A stretch of 10,513 nucleotides of DNA from Trebouxia sp. TZW2008 (Eukaryota > Chlorophyta > Trebouxiophyceae > Trebouxiales > Trebouxiaceae): assembly GCA_002118135.1 (NCBI GenBank), contig BDIU01000200.1, forward strand, positions 169,750 to 180,262. Reading direction: 5' to 3'. The position numbers were made by a program, and so were the translations under genes. Every line of letters starts with the position of its first letter. Within the stretch, counting starts at the first letter, position 1. Positions 1-7,709 of the stretch are shown here, piece after piece. A model generated the notes under the pieces. The model searched no databases. It saw only the letters and a list, made by a program, of their open reading frames with translations, and was not told the origin of the DNA.

Positions 1-408
1 AGGTCGCTTCAACACAGGTGGGTGTGAAACATCTGGAAGAGGGTGTGCCGTGCCAACAGCATAAACAGATGGCCGTTCTGCAAGCGCAAGAGCCTGGGCA
101 ACCTGATTGAACGCACCAGCCGAGTACTGGAATATGGGACAGGACAAAACATGTAGAAGCTAGCTACTCTAAGGTGTTGCAGAAGCAGAGGCAGCTCATG
201 CAGGTGCAGCTTTCTTGCTCATGTTGTTTCTGGATCATCATGGCAATTGATGCCAGGAGCGACGAGCGTTCATGCATGCGTGTCTGTCACAGTATGTGTT
301 GCATGCACAAGCTGAATCAGTTATTGAATCATGTGTCTTAGAGGCGGCATACCATACTTTGGCAATCACAGGAGGAACGCAACAAGTTCCCAAACACCAT
401 AAACATCA
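1..408. other. left-edge stretch, no supported gene
   Basis: I see no recognisable protein, RNA gene or mobile element here. A short open stretch of about 30 codons lies near the left edge, and a 'cag|gtgggt' donor-like site is at about 15-20, so the tail of an exon from outside the window is possible. It cannot be supported without the neighbouring sequence. Confidence 0.4.
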
Positions 409-489
409 CATTGTGCATACAGCTTTGCCTAGCAGCATTGTACATATAGCTTTGTCTGGCATCATTGTGCATACGCCTTTGTCTGGCAT
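409..489 (+). repeat. 3 x 27 bp tandem repeat
   Basis: Three consecutive 27 bp units (409-435, 436-462, 463-489) each start CATTGTRCATA and carry GCTTTG or CCTTTG followed by CCTAGCAG or TCTGGCAT. The second and third units are the most alike. The period is a multiple of three, so the array can be read as a nine-residue repeat in any frame. A truncated fourth unit may begin at 490 (CCTGTCTTTTG). No function is evident. Confidence 0.8.
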
Positions 490-1329
490 CCCTGTCTTTT
501 GCAGCATGCCTCATACAATCAGGTAAGGTCTTTGATGTCACCATGCTGACTGAATCTTGAGTGTTCCCAATGCAGCGCTTTCAGAGCCAAGACATGGATG
601 ACAAGATCAAGTGCTATAGGCAGGCTGTTTTCAAGCTGGACCATGTCAAGCGTAGAAGAGGTGAAGATTTTGCATGTGCATCTTTGATGGCAAATTCGGT
701 TGCTTTGACTTGCAAAGTGCATGTCTTCAAGCCAAAGTGTTTTATCACCCTGTCCTTGGTTCATCTGTGTCATCAAGTAAGTTGTGTAGGCACTCACAAT
801 CTATCATCTTTAGCTTGCATTTGCTTCATTGCAACAGCTACATCCATGATGCACAAACCCTTTCACAACTCAAATTCATGCAGAAAATTCACAGGCCAAG
901 TTGTGAGCCAGGCCAGAAATGACTGTCATGCCAACACACGCGATGCACAGAGTTTGGCATTCTAACGATCATTGATTTGTTACTGATACAGAGCTGGAAT
1001 GGGTGCAACAATAGCCAGACTGGGTGCTCAGATGTGGCAAAAGAAATGCAGCCTTGCAATGTAAGCTTGCTTTCAGACAGAAGTCATCAGTCTGACAAGG
1101 CCCAGGGCTAATTAGCAGAATGGTGAGCCAAGCTGCATCTCAATGTGCTTCCCGATGAATAACTGTTTACGATGCTTCTTAGGGTGATGCAAGCTATATG
1201 GTTGTGACAGTAAGGAGGGTCAGTTGAGCTATACCCTTTTTCCTTTTGTCACATTTGCAGCAGACCTACGTCATTGAGTTGGACCATTTTTCCGCTTGTT
1301 ATCAATTGTCACGTCAGTGGCATACCTGA
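436..1329 (+). CDS. possible four-exon gene of unknown function
   Basis: A chain of splice-like signals gives four exons, all in phase 0: 436-522 (donor cag|gtaagg), 576-776 (acceptor ccaatgcag, donor caa|gtaagt), 992-1060 (acceptor gatacag, donor aat|gtaagc) and 1261-1329 (acceptor cacatttgcag after a pyrimidine-rich tract), ending in TGA. The exons are 87, 201, 69 and 69 nt, all multiples of three, and the joined frame has no internal stop. The second exon encodes a basic, mixed-charge stretch containing DMDDKIKCYRQAVFKLDHVK; the third is cysteine-bearing. I recognise no domain. The start is undefined because the first exon only opens after the stop at 430, so an upstream exon would be needed. 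The first intron would be only 53 nt. This could equally be a spliced non-coding RNA, a decayed gene, or chance. Confidence 0.25.
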
Positions 1330-1794
1330 GTATTTCGTTTAGTCTTGTGCAAGACAATTGCATCAGCTTGGCTTTCTAGAGATCGTCAATTCATTATCAA
1401 AATGACATTGCAACAAACGTTCCAATGTGGGCATAAAGCACTGGTCGTTTGCCAGTTAGCCTCTTGTGTGTCCTTTGGTCGCCATATTATAGGTCAATTG
1501 TGCTGTTTTGCACAAGTTCTTAGCCATTGCATGCCTACGTCAAAGCTAATGTTGCGCAAATGCAAGCGCCTTGCTTTAGGCCATTTGAGAGCATTCGTCT
1601 GTATAGGTGCCTGCTGCAATGTGTGGCTGACATGTTAGCAAGCTGCCTAGGTGACGTTATTGATCTGCCTTTAGTGTGCAAGACCTTTTGTAAGTTGGGC
1701 TTGTCTCAAGTGCAAATCTACTTCAGTGCGAGCGCAAAGGCATAACGCCATTGCCATCTCTCTTGGCACGGCGAAGCTTGTACAGTGCTTGGAC
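1330..1794. other. non-coding stretch, nothing recognised
   Basis: Small open frames of up to about 97 codons exist on the plus strand (for example 1345-1638), but their translations are cysteine-rich and low in charged residues, with no domain or start context, as expected of random reading. I see no repeat or RNA gene. Confidence 0.5.
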
Positions 1795-1977
1795 GTGCTG
1801 GCGGCCTTCGGCCGCGTCTTTTAGAAAAGGTGTGGTGGTGGGGTCGTTTTCCCCGCGCCTCCGCCGGGCCTTCGGCCCTCCGGCGCGGTTGGGGTCATTT
1901 TTCGGGGTCGGGTCTGATGAGGGCAAAGGGGGGAAGGGAGGGGTTCCGGAGTGGTGGAGGGTGGGGGGCGGCGGGGG
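1795..1977. other. GC-rich hairpin block next to the element
   Basis: Base composition changes sharply here compared with both sides. The segment starts with a perfect inverted repeat at 1801-1815 (GCGGCC, loop TTC, GGCCGC) and has a second GC-rich hairpin at about 1861-1887, with CGCCGG and CCGGCG arms around a GCC-TTC-GGC tip. After about 1920 it becomes purine-rich with G runs, ending GGGTGGGGGG-CGGCGGGGG at 1957-1977, where the left inverted repeat starts. A minus-strand open frame (1723-1926, 67 codons, rich in Arg and Pro) spans it, but I do not recognise the product and GC-rich DNA lengthens frames by chance. The G-rich end could form a G-quadruplex on the plus strand. Confidence 0.6.
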
Positions 1978-2338
1978 TTTGAAGGCCCCAAACTACATAA
2001 CTACGAAGCTTTCGGAAAGTTCGCAAAATATGACGCTTTTTGTCACTTCTTAGATCTTTGCGGATTCTCCTGTAGTCTTGTAGTTATGTAGTTATAGAAT
2101 TGATTTCAAAAATTTTCATAGAAAATGAGGTAAATTACACGATATTGTACAGAGACAACATAGATAAAACACAGAGAAACGCAACGAAAATGCAAAATAA
2201 CCACCCCCCACTGCTTGATGGGAAATTTCCGATGCCATAACTACATAACTACAGGACTACAGCCAAAACGTCGACGAAAATGGAAAACGTCGAAAAATGC
2301 AGATAAAATAAAAGTTTCTCAGAATCTTCGTAGTTACG
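1972..2338 (+). repeat. left terminal inverted repeat
   Basis: This 367 bp segment matches the reverse complement of 5645-6003. I aligned the two by eye: identity is roughly two thirds to three quarters, with several small indels. The longest exact block is 16 bp (2258-2273, TACAGCCAAAACGTCG). Other shared blocks are TGGAAAACGTC, TCAGAATCTTC, TTGTACAG, GTAGTTATAG and the terminal CGGGGGTTT. The inner end is TAGTTACG at 2331-2338. The arm is AT-rich, unlike the GC-rich flank to its left. Confidence 0.9.
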
Positions 2339-2346
2339 TAGTCTCG
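1991..2346. repeat. GTAGTTAT motif array in left inverted repeat
   Basis: The motif GTAGTTAT/ATAACTAC recurs in alternating orientation: AACTACATAACTAC at 1991-2004, GTAGTTATGTAGTTAT at 2080-2095, ATAACTACATAACTAC at 2237-2252, and CGTAGTTACGTAG at 2329-2341. The second and third sit in longer inverted arms, 2070-2095 and 2237-2262, which match at about 25 of 26 positions and enclose about 140 bp. They could form a stem or act as paired protein-binding sites. The matching places in the right arm keep only part of the motif (5881-5893 and around 5738-5746). Confidence 0.8.
2265..2299 (+). repeat. tandem AAAACGTCG direct repeats (left arm)
   Basis: Two adjacent copies of AAAACGTCG followed by an A-rich tail ending ATG(G) lie at 2265-2283 and 2284-2299. 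The same pair is kept in the right arm, which makes them the best-conserved internal feature of the inverted repeats. By analogy with iterons of other replicons, they are candidate binding sites for the element's primase-helicase; that role is inference. Confidence 0.7.
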
Positions 2347-2628
2347 TGGTTACCGTCGGCGAGCTTCTTCGGAAGTTTTCATCGGTGTTTGCGTGGCCTT
2401 CAAGGGAGCCTCCCGTGACGCAAGGGCATCGTCGAGCGGTTCAGCACAAAGCATTTACCTTGCGGTGCAGAATAGCGCAGCCCTAAAGCCCAACCCTGAA
2501 AAGTTGCGCACATCGACGACGCTCAGGATTCGAAATGGGAGACGGTCTTTAAGTGGCTTGCACTCTGACCGTAGTAGCTCACAATTTCACAGCCTCAACG
2601 TCTTTGGCAAAGTTCGCATGCTCTGACC
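2339..2628 (+). promoter_or_regulatory. 5' leader of the primase-helicase gene
   Basis: This 290 bp lies between the inner end of the left inverted repeat and the start codon, and must hold the promoter or 5' untranslated region unless these are in the repeat itself. I see no clear TATA box or initiator. An open frame of 77 codons (2393-2626) ends 2 nt before the gene's ATG; it is Ser/Arg-rich, shows no domain, and may be an upstream ORF or chance. The ATG at 2629 has a good eukaryotic context (gaccATGg). Confidence 0.4.
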
Positions 2629-5600
2629 ATGGTTCGCGATTCCTCTGTCTTGACAGCTGGCAAGATCAAGTTCGCGCCCCCTGCTGATTTTGTCAACAAT
2701 CTTGGCAGCTTCCGAGTCAGGTTCCGCCCGAACAAGTATCACTGGCAAAAGGATCGCCCATGGGTTCCCAAATCGTTAGCACAGCTAGAAAGGGACATGT
2801 ATCTGACAGGCTGTCAGAAGGACACAAGATCCTTGCTCGAATATGAAATGTCGGAAAAGGTCAAACTCATGTTGGACTGCGAGTTCAAAACGTCAATGAA
2901 CATGTCGGTAGATACAGCCTTCAACGAAATCTACACAGATGTCATAGACCCCGTGTGTAAATTCATCCTAGCAAAGACGGGTGAGCAGATTTCAATAAAC
3001 GAGCTCGCCGTCGAGGAAGCCTGTAGGCAGGTCGAACCAACTAATGGTTTGCCTACTTGGAAGCAATCGTTTCACCTGATCTTCCCAAGCATATGTTTGA
3101 CGGCCAGCAGCACGTACGACCTCATAGAGCATCTGGGACTTCCTGCAATGGTAGACAGAAACCCATGGAGAGGTAATGCACGGCCATCACCACCTACTTC
3201 GTTTAAGCTGATCATTGACAGTCCAGTGCGATGCAGGCAACGGCAATAAGCTCATGCGCTTGGTTGGCTCTTTCAACGATCAGCCCGACAGACTCTTGAA
3301 GCAGTATTTCCCTAATCCTGACAGCATTCAGCACCCTCTCCACCATCACGTCTTGACCTTCTTGACAGGAGATGAGCGAGACATCACGGCTTGCGTACCA
3401 CTTGCCGGGAGCAGGCCTTCACAGAGACAACGCCTGGATGCTGACAGCGATGCGATGACCACAGAAAGCCGTAGGACCTTCACCATCGCACCGTGGCTCG
3501 ATCCCGATGAGGAGCAAACGTACGTATCTTTGGCAGGAACGTTGCTGGGACGTTTCGGGATGACAAGTGGCTTTCAGCTTGGCAGGCTCAAAGCCTACCA
3601 CGTGCATGGCACCACATGTTCAACCACAGGCAGGGGTTGCGCACATGGCCCCAGGCACCGCTCAAACAGCTTCTACGTCGCCATCGAGAGGTCTGGCAAC
3701 GTCAACTACTACTGCTATGGCAGCGAGTGCCTTCCTCTGAAGCTAGTATGCCTAGGACAGTGGTGCAGCGACTTGAGCAAGTTGCTGGTCAGCAACGCAA
3801 TGTTTGCTCTTGGACCAAACTTGGACGCAGCCCTGTTGCACAACCTGAAGCAGCTCGCCGTGAAGAACACTCCTCAGAAGGAGAGGATCAGTCAGCAACC
3901 GTGGTATGAGCAGCTCGAGACCAGGATATGTGCGTATCTCAGCAGTTACTTCATCTTTGTCAGCACGCCTGCTGTGTACGTCCGCCAGACGCTGGATGCT
4001 GATGGTGGAGTGCTGGATTATGTCCGCTACACCGCCAGTCAGCTGAAGAGCGTCACCAAGCCTTATGCTTGGGCCTTTGATATCTGGGACAACAGCCATC
4101 TGAGGGAGTCTATGGCAACAAAAGTCAAATTTGTCGGCAACCCATGGGACAGCAGGGTGCGGCCACATGAATACAATCTGTGTGCGGGCATGATGCCTCT
4201 GTTGAAGCAGTCCAGGCGCAGCTTGTCCGAACAGGATGTGCAAGAGCTGCAGCCCATCTTGGACCACATCAAGGACTGCCTATGTGCTGGCAATGAGCAG
4301 GACTACGCAAACCTGATGGCTTGGTTAGCTCACATCATCCAAGATCCAGCTGAGAAGACTGGATGGTGCCCGGTAACGTCTTCACCCTCGATGATCAAAT
4401 GCCAAGTGAACCTATTGTGATGCGATCTGATTTGGTGATCTTCCTTGCAGGTCTTGATTTCAGACCAAGGAGTCGGCAAGGGGATGATCTTCAGTAGCCT
4501 GATGATGGGTATCATGCAAGATCTTGGTCTTCATGTGACCAACTTTGACAGCGTGGTCAATCGCTTCAATGATGAGCTCTCCATGAAGTCCTATGTCTTG
4601 ATTGACGAGGGGGTAAGGACTCCAATGCTGACATTGGCTTTCAAAGTGATGTCGTGTTTCATGAACATGACTGACTGTTTGATTCCGCTTGCAGATGTTC
4701 TTCGGCAACAAGGGCGATGCTGAAAAGATGAAGACATTGTGAGTATACCGCTTCTTTGCTTTTATGAATGCAATGGTTTTGCTCGTCATGAGGAATTGAC
4801 CATGGTGTTTGTACAGGATCACAGAGGACAAAGCACGTTTCGAGCAGAAGTATCAATCAGCAAAGGTTCTACCTTCCTTCCACAACTTTGTGGTTCTGAG
4901 CAACACCAAGAAGGCAGTTGAGATCCCCAACAGCGAGCATAGGTTCTTCATGTTGTGCTGCGTAGATCTGCATTACAGCCAAGAGAAGTTGGACTCTCTC
5001 TGGGCTCTGGTTAAGGACCCCTCCATTCAAGAGCTTTTCTTCCATTACCTCCTGGGGGTAGACAGCAACTCGGTGAAGAAGGGACGAGCACCCTTCACAG
5101 CATTCAAGCAGCAGATACAATCAGCTCAAGCTCCTAATGCCATCAAGTGGATCATGCACCTGCTGACCGACATTGACGCTATGTGTACTTGTCCTGGGGA
5201 GATCAGGTTAGACTCAGAGCGCCATGCCATTCTGAGAGACATTGAAGAGTGTGGCCTATTTAGGATCAAGCACAGGTCAGCAGCTAGAGCTGAAGCTTTC
5301 AGCAACCTTGTGGGTGAGGAATGGGAGCAACATGCGCTACAGATGGATCTTGCAAAAAGATCAACTGTGAAGACGGTTGTGCCAATAAGGCACGTGACAG
5401 ATTGCGTCATGAACTTTTTCAAGGGGCAGTCTTTCAGAGGGACGACAGGAGATGACATTGTGGACACGTTGGAATCACTTGGCTTGGAGGTGGATTTTGT
5501 GAAGAAAATTCCAGCTGGTGGTACCAGCAGGAGATGCATTGTCTTTCCATCAGTCCAGGGTCTGATTTTCTTGCTCAAAAAGAAGCATTGGATGTCAGCT

Positions 5601-5633
5601 GAAGAGGTGATATCGTACAAGGAAGAGGACTAG
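2629..5633 (+). CDS. AEP primase - SF3 (D5-like) helicase, five exons
   Basis: This predicted replication protein makes primers and unwinds DNA. Exons are 2629-3172, 3237-4372, 4451-4612, 4695-4738 and 4817-5633, giving 900 codons plus TAG. Introns are 64, 78, 82 and 78 nt with gtaatg, gtaacg, gtaagg and gtgagt donors and gcag or acag acceptors. The first intron could end at 3221 instead, in the same frame, giving 905 residues. AEP primase motifs: D83-C-E85 (LDCEF), S147-F-H149 (KQSFHLIF), D176 (MVDRNPWR) and the basic segment KLMRLVGSF (186-194). A zinc-binding cluster follows: C309, C316/H318/H322, C341 and C346 (CYGSEC). A D5-type linker has YNLCAGM at 494-500. SF3 helicase: Walker A SDQGVGKG with K570, Walker B YVLIDEG with D612/E613, sensor-1 N658 (VVLSNTKKA) and R671 (EHRFF). 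Every key motif is intact, so the protein is probably active. Herpes-type primases share the zinc cluster layout, but the SF3 fusion points to D5-like replicons. Confidence 0.9.
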
Positions 5634-5644
5634 AGTTTGCCAAT

Positions 5645-6003
5645 CGTAACTATGAAGATTCTGATGAAATTTTATTTCATCTGCCATTTTTGACGTTTTC
5701 CAGTTTCGACGACGTTTTGGCTGTACTTCTGTAATTTCGTAGCTATGAAATGTCAACCTCGCTACAAGCTAGGGGGCTGTTTTTTTCATTTTTACTACGT
5801 CTGTCTGTGTTTTGTCTATGTTCTCGCTGTACAAACTCGTGCATCTTATCAAATTTCCTTCAAATTTCTTAGAATAGATCTATAACTACATCATTACAGG
5901 AAAGATCCGAGAAATGTCCAAACGTGTCATGTTTTGAAGACTTTGACGAAAGCATCGTAATCATGTACTTTAGGGCCACACCCACCCCCCTTCAAAACCC
6001 CCG
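5645..6003 (-). repeat. right terminal inverted repeat
   Basis: This is the inverted partner of 1972-2338, 359 bp long, with its inner end CGTAACTA at 5645 and its outer end CAAAACCCCCG at 6003. The 16 bp exact block lies at 5710-5725. Compared with the left arm it has about 10 extra nt near the outer end (CCCACCCCCC tract, 5980-5990) and lacks some of the duplicated GTAGTTAT motifs. It starts 11 nt after the stop codon of the primase-helicase gene, so the 3' untranslated region and polyadenylation site of that gene should lie inside it. Confidence 0.9.
5684..5718 (-). repeat. tandem AAAACGTC direct repeats (right arm)
   Basis: Read on the minus strand, AAAACGTCGTCGAAACTGG (5718-5700) is followed directly by AAAACGTCAAAAATGG (5699-5684). 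This mirrors the pair at 2265-2299, with a few substitutions and a 1 nt length difference in each unit. Order, spacing and orientation relative to the terminus are preserved. Confidence 0.7.
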
Positions 6004-6684
6004 ACTGCATAGATGGCGTTGGCTTTGATAGTCGTCAATGGGTACAAGTTGCTCTACAAGCGATGCAGTAAGCATTTAGAAATGAGCACTAGTGCTTTCC
6101 TAACATCAGGACTATATTTGCGCTGAGTCTCTGATGCTTACAAGCTGTTATTGCGCTTAATTGCAAAAGTGCGCTCCGCTCTTCTGTGTTAACCTTTCAT
6201 GGTGCATACAAGACATGTTTGAACAATGTCTTCTAAACCACTCGCTTTCAAACACGTGCAACTTTGCGCAGCCTAGTCACACTTTGCGAAACATGACCGA
6301 CTTGCCTTTAGATCAACACAACTTTGGTGTTGTTGATACTTCTATTGTTCAATGTGCATGCTACCTCGTGTAATTTGTTCGAAGTTTGAGTGAAGTCTGA
6401 CTTCTTGCACCTTGGCTTGTCTGGCTATTGGGGAGATCTGTATGCTAAGAACGTCTCATTGACACAATAACACGAAGGTGTTTTGCTCACGCACATTTGC
6501 TTGCCACTGCTTGTGCTGACCTTGCACAATTTCATACATCTGATAACGCCGGCTTCCGTTATGTATTCATTTCTGTCCAAGGTCACCCTCATTGCTAGCA
6601 AACTGTAATTGGCAATTAGTCAGAGGGAGCATAAGCACTATTTAGATCATGATTGCTGTTGGTTTGAGCTAGTTGAACAAGTTG
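6004..6684. other. right flank of the element, no gene seen
   Basis: The 680 bp between the right inverted repeat and the stop codon of the methyltransferase-like gene hold only short frames (longest 70 codons, 6161-6373) with no domain. The stretch includes the 3' side of the minus-strand gene that ends at 6685. I see no target-site copy of the left flank, no repeat array and no RNA gene. Confidence 0.5.
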
Positions 6685-7590
6685 TCATTGGGGCCTAGCT
6701 AAGTGTTTTGCAACTACAAAGTTCATCACGCTATCATTCTGCAGTTCGCTACGCCCTTGCATGTATCTGACCGCATGTTCCATGTACACGTGATGCAACT
6801 CTTGCCGCAGCGCTTCATCAACAACTGGAAAAACAAAAGGCGTGATCTGATCCCAAGCCTTGTGCAATTTTGCAAGGGTGATTGTGCCTTGATGCAGCTG
6901 TTTTGTGAAGGACACAACTTGAAGCCCTGCACTCTGCATCAAGGCAATAGATTTTGCTTGTTCCCAAGAGCATGTTGAACTGGCCAAGCCAAATCCATTT
7001 CAGAAGCGGCATCTGCAGCCAGTATGCCGGGAAGCAAAGCGTCATCAGCTGGGCCATCTACGATCATCAGGCCGTCCAGCGCAAGCAAGCTTTTCCATTT
7101 GCTGAGAGTAGTAGGAATGTCTCTAAGCAGGACCAGTCCTGACGCACAGGTAATGCGGTCAACCTGCCCCAGTGAGTCAGGGAGGTCCTCAACGTCTTTG
7201 TGAAAAAGGACGACGTTATGAAAGCCGAGCTTTTGAGCTTCGACGTCAAGCATAGCGCGCGAAAAGTCAACTCCCGCAATGCTTCCGGCTGTGCCCACTC
7301 GCTGTCTTGCTTGGACGGCTACCTGCCCGGTTCGCACATAGGTCAAGGCATCGTTGTCCTGGTTGCAGGTCAGTCGGATCTATCATCATCTGCACCATCT
7401 TTGGGTGGAAATTTCCCTCTTGATCATAGGTGGTGCTGCGGGCCGAGTAAAACTGATTTATGCCAGCCTTGAAGCGACGCTCAGGTGACTGTTCAGCCTG
7501 GCGTTTTGCAGCGCGTGTACATCCAGGGACCTTGCTTTTGTCTCTCAAACCGCCCAAGACGAGCGGAGTCTTGCAGTCAGCGGACAACAT
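6685..7590 (-). pseudogene. class I SAM-dependent methyltransferase, frame-broken
   Basis: Read on the minus strand, this matches the UbiE/Methyltransf_11 pattern in order: an N-terminal STTYDQEGNFHPKMVQMM helix, motif I split as GQRCLDLC then TGQVAVQARQRVG, GVDFSRAML (adenine side), VVLFHKDVEDLP (motif II), the core strand and DGLMIVDGP. The C-terminal part has SWEQAKSIALMQSAGLQVV, then ITPFVFP and the closing MNFVVAKHL strand. It would transfer a methyl group from S-adenosylmethionine to an unidentified small molecule. Motif I changes frame at about 7329-7336, where the glycine loop appears to lack two bases (or gain one). A second change at about 6965-7000 restores the first frame. Neither break leaves room for an intron. 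It is therefore a recent pseudogene or carries sequencing errors. The start is unsure: ATG at 7590 is plausible, with a possible acceptor (ctgcag) just upstream; the frame stays open to 7716 but crosses a GA repeat. Confidence 0.7.
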
Positions 7591-7651
7591 AGCAAACTGC
7601 AGCAGATCCAAAAACGTATCGGGTAATCGAGTGAGGTTCGCAACAGAGATC

Positions 7652-7668
7652 GAGAGAGAGAGAGAGAG
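7652..7668. repeat. GA microsatellite
   Basis: A run of GA dinucleotides (about 8.5 units), preceded by GAGATC. It lies upstream of the likely methyltransferase start, on a pyrimidine-rich minus strand where it could serve as the tract of a 3' splice site. A shorter GAGAGAGAGA run is at about 8104-8113. Confidence 0.85.
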
Positions 7669-7709
7669 TAATTTTACATGCTTCAGCCAGACAACAAGTC
7701 TAATCGCAT

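Larger units (their letters stand above)
1972..6003 (+). mobile_element. primase-helicase element with long terminal inverted repeats
   Basis: A 4.03 kb unit is bounded by diverged inverted repeats (1972-2338 and 5645-6003) that match along their whole length. Both termini read CGGGGGTTT(T)GAAGG inward. The interior holds one gene, a 900-residue AEP primase plus SF3 helicase in five exons on the plus strand, which fills the space to within 11 nt of the right repeat. No transposase, integrase, capsid, protease, packaging ATPase or DNA polymerase gene is present. I find no target-site duplication: the left flank ends GGGCGG and the right flank begins ACTGCATAG. The exact ends are uncertain by about 15 nt because a 10 nt gap is needed near the termini. 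Domain order recalls replication proteins of transpovirons, polinton-like viruses and D5-type plasmids or viruses, but gene content does not match those larger elements. It may be an autonomous replicating transposon, an integrated linear plasmid, or the remnant of a larger element. Confidence 0.85.

Noticed and set aside
409..489. CRISPR array
   Set aside because: The 27 bp units are directly adjacent with no unique spacers, in eukaryotic DNA.
1735..1760. CAAAGNCA-AACGCCAT similarity between left host DNA and the minus strand just right of the element
   Set aside because: About 20 nt only, inverted, about 220 bp away from the left end and not continued on either side; likely chance.
1723..1926. 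Arg/Pro-rich 67-codon minus-strand frame
   Set aside because: It covers the GC-rich hairpin block, where stop codons are rare by composition; I do not recognise the product.
2393..2626. 77-codon plus-strand frame just before the primase ATG
   Set aside because: Not in the same frame, no domain, no match in the other arm; kept only as a possible upstream ORF.
3752..4267. 171-codon minus-strand open frame
   Set aside because: It lies wholly antisense to the conserved zinc-cluster-to-helicase part of the primase-helicase, shows no domain, and is a shadow of that gene's codon use.
5126..5620. 164-codon minus-strand open frame
   Set aside because: Antisense to the last exon of the primase-helicase, serine-rich without any domain; a shadow frame.
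1972..6003. Polinton, polinton-like virus or transpoviron proper
   Set aside because: Those elements are larger and carry capsid, protease, ATPase, integrase or other genes; none fits in the 4 kb here, so only the replication protein is comparable.
1972..6003. LTR retrotransposon
   Set aside because: The terminal repeats are inverted, not direct, and there is no reverse transcriptase, protease or integrase.
1961..6015. Target-site duplication around the element
   Set aside because: Left flank GGGTGGGGGGCGG and right flank ACTGCATAGATGG share no direct repeat, even when the ends are shifted by several bases.
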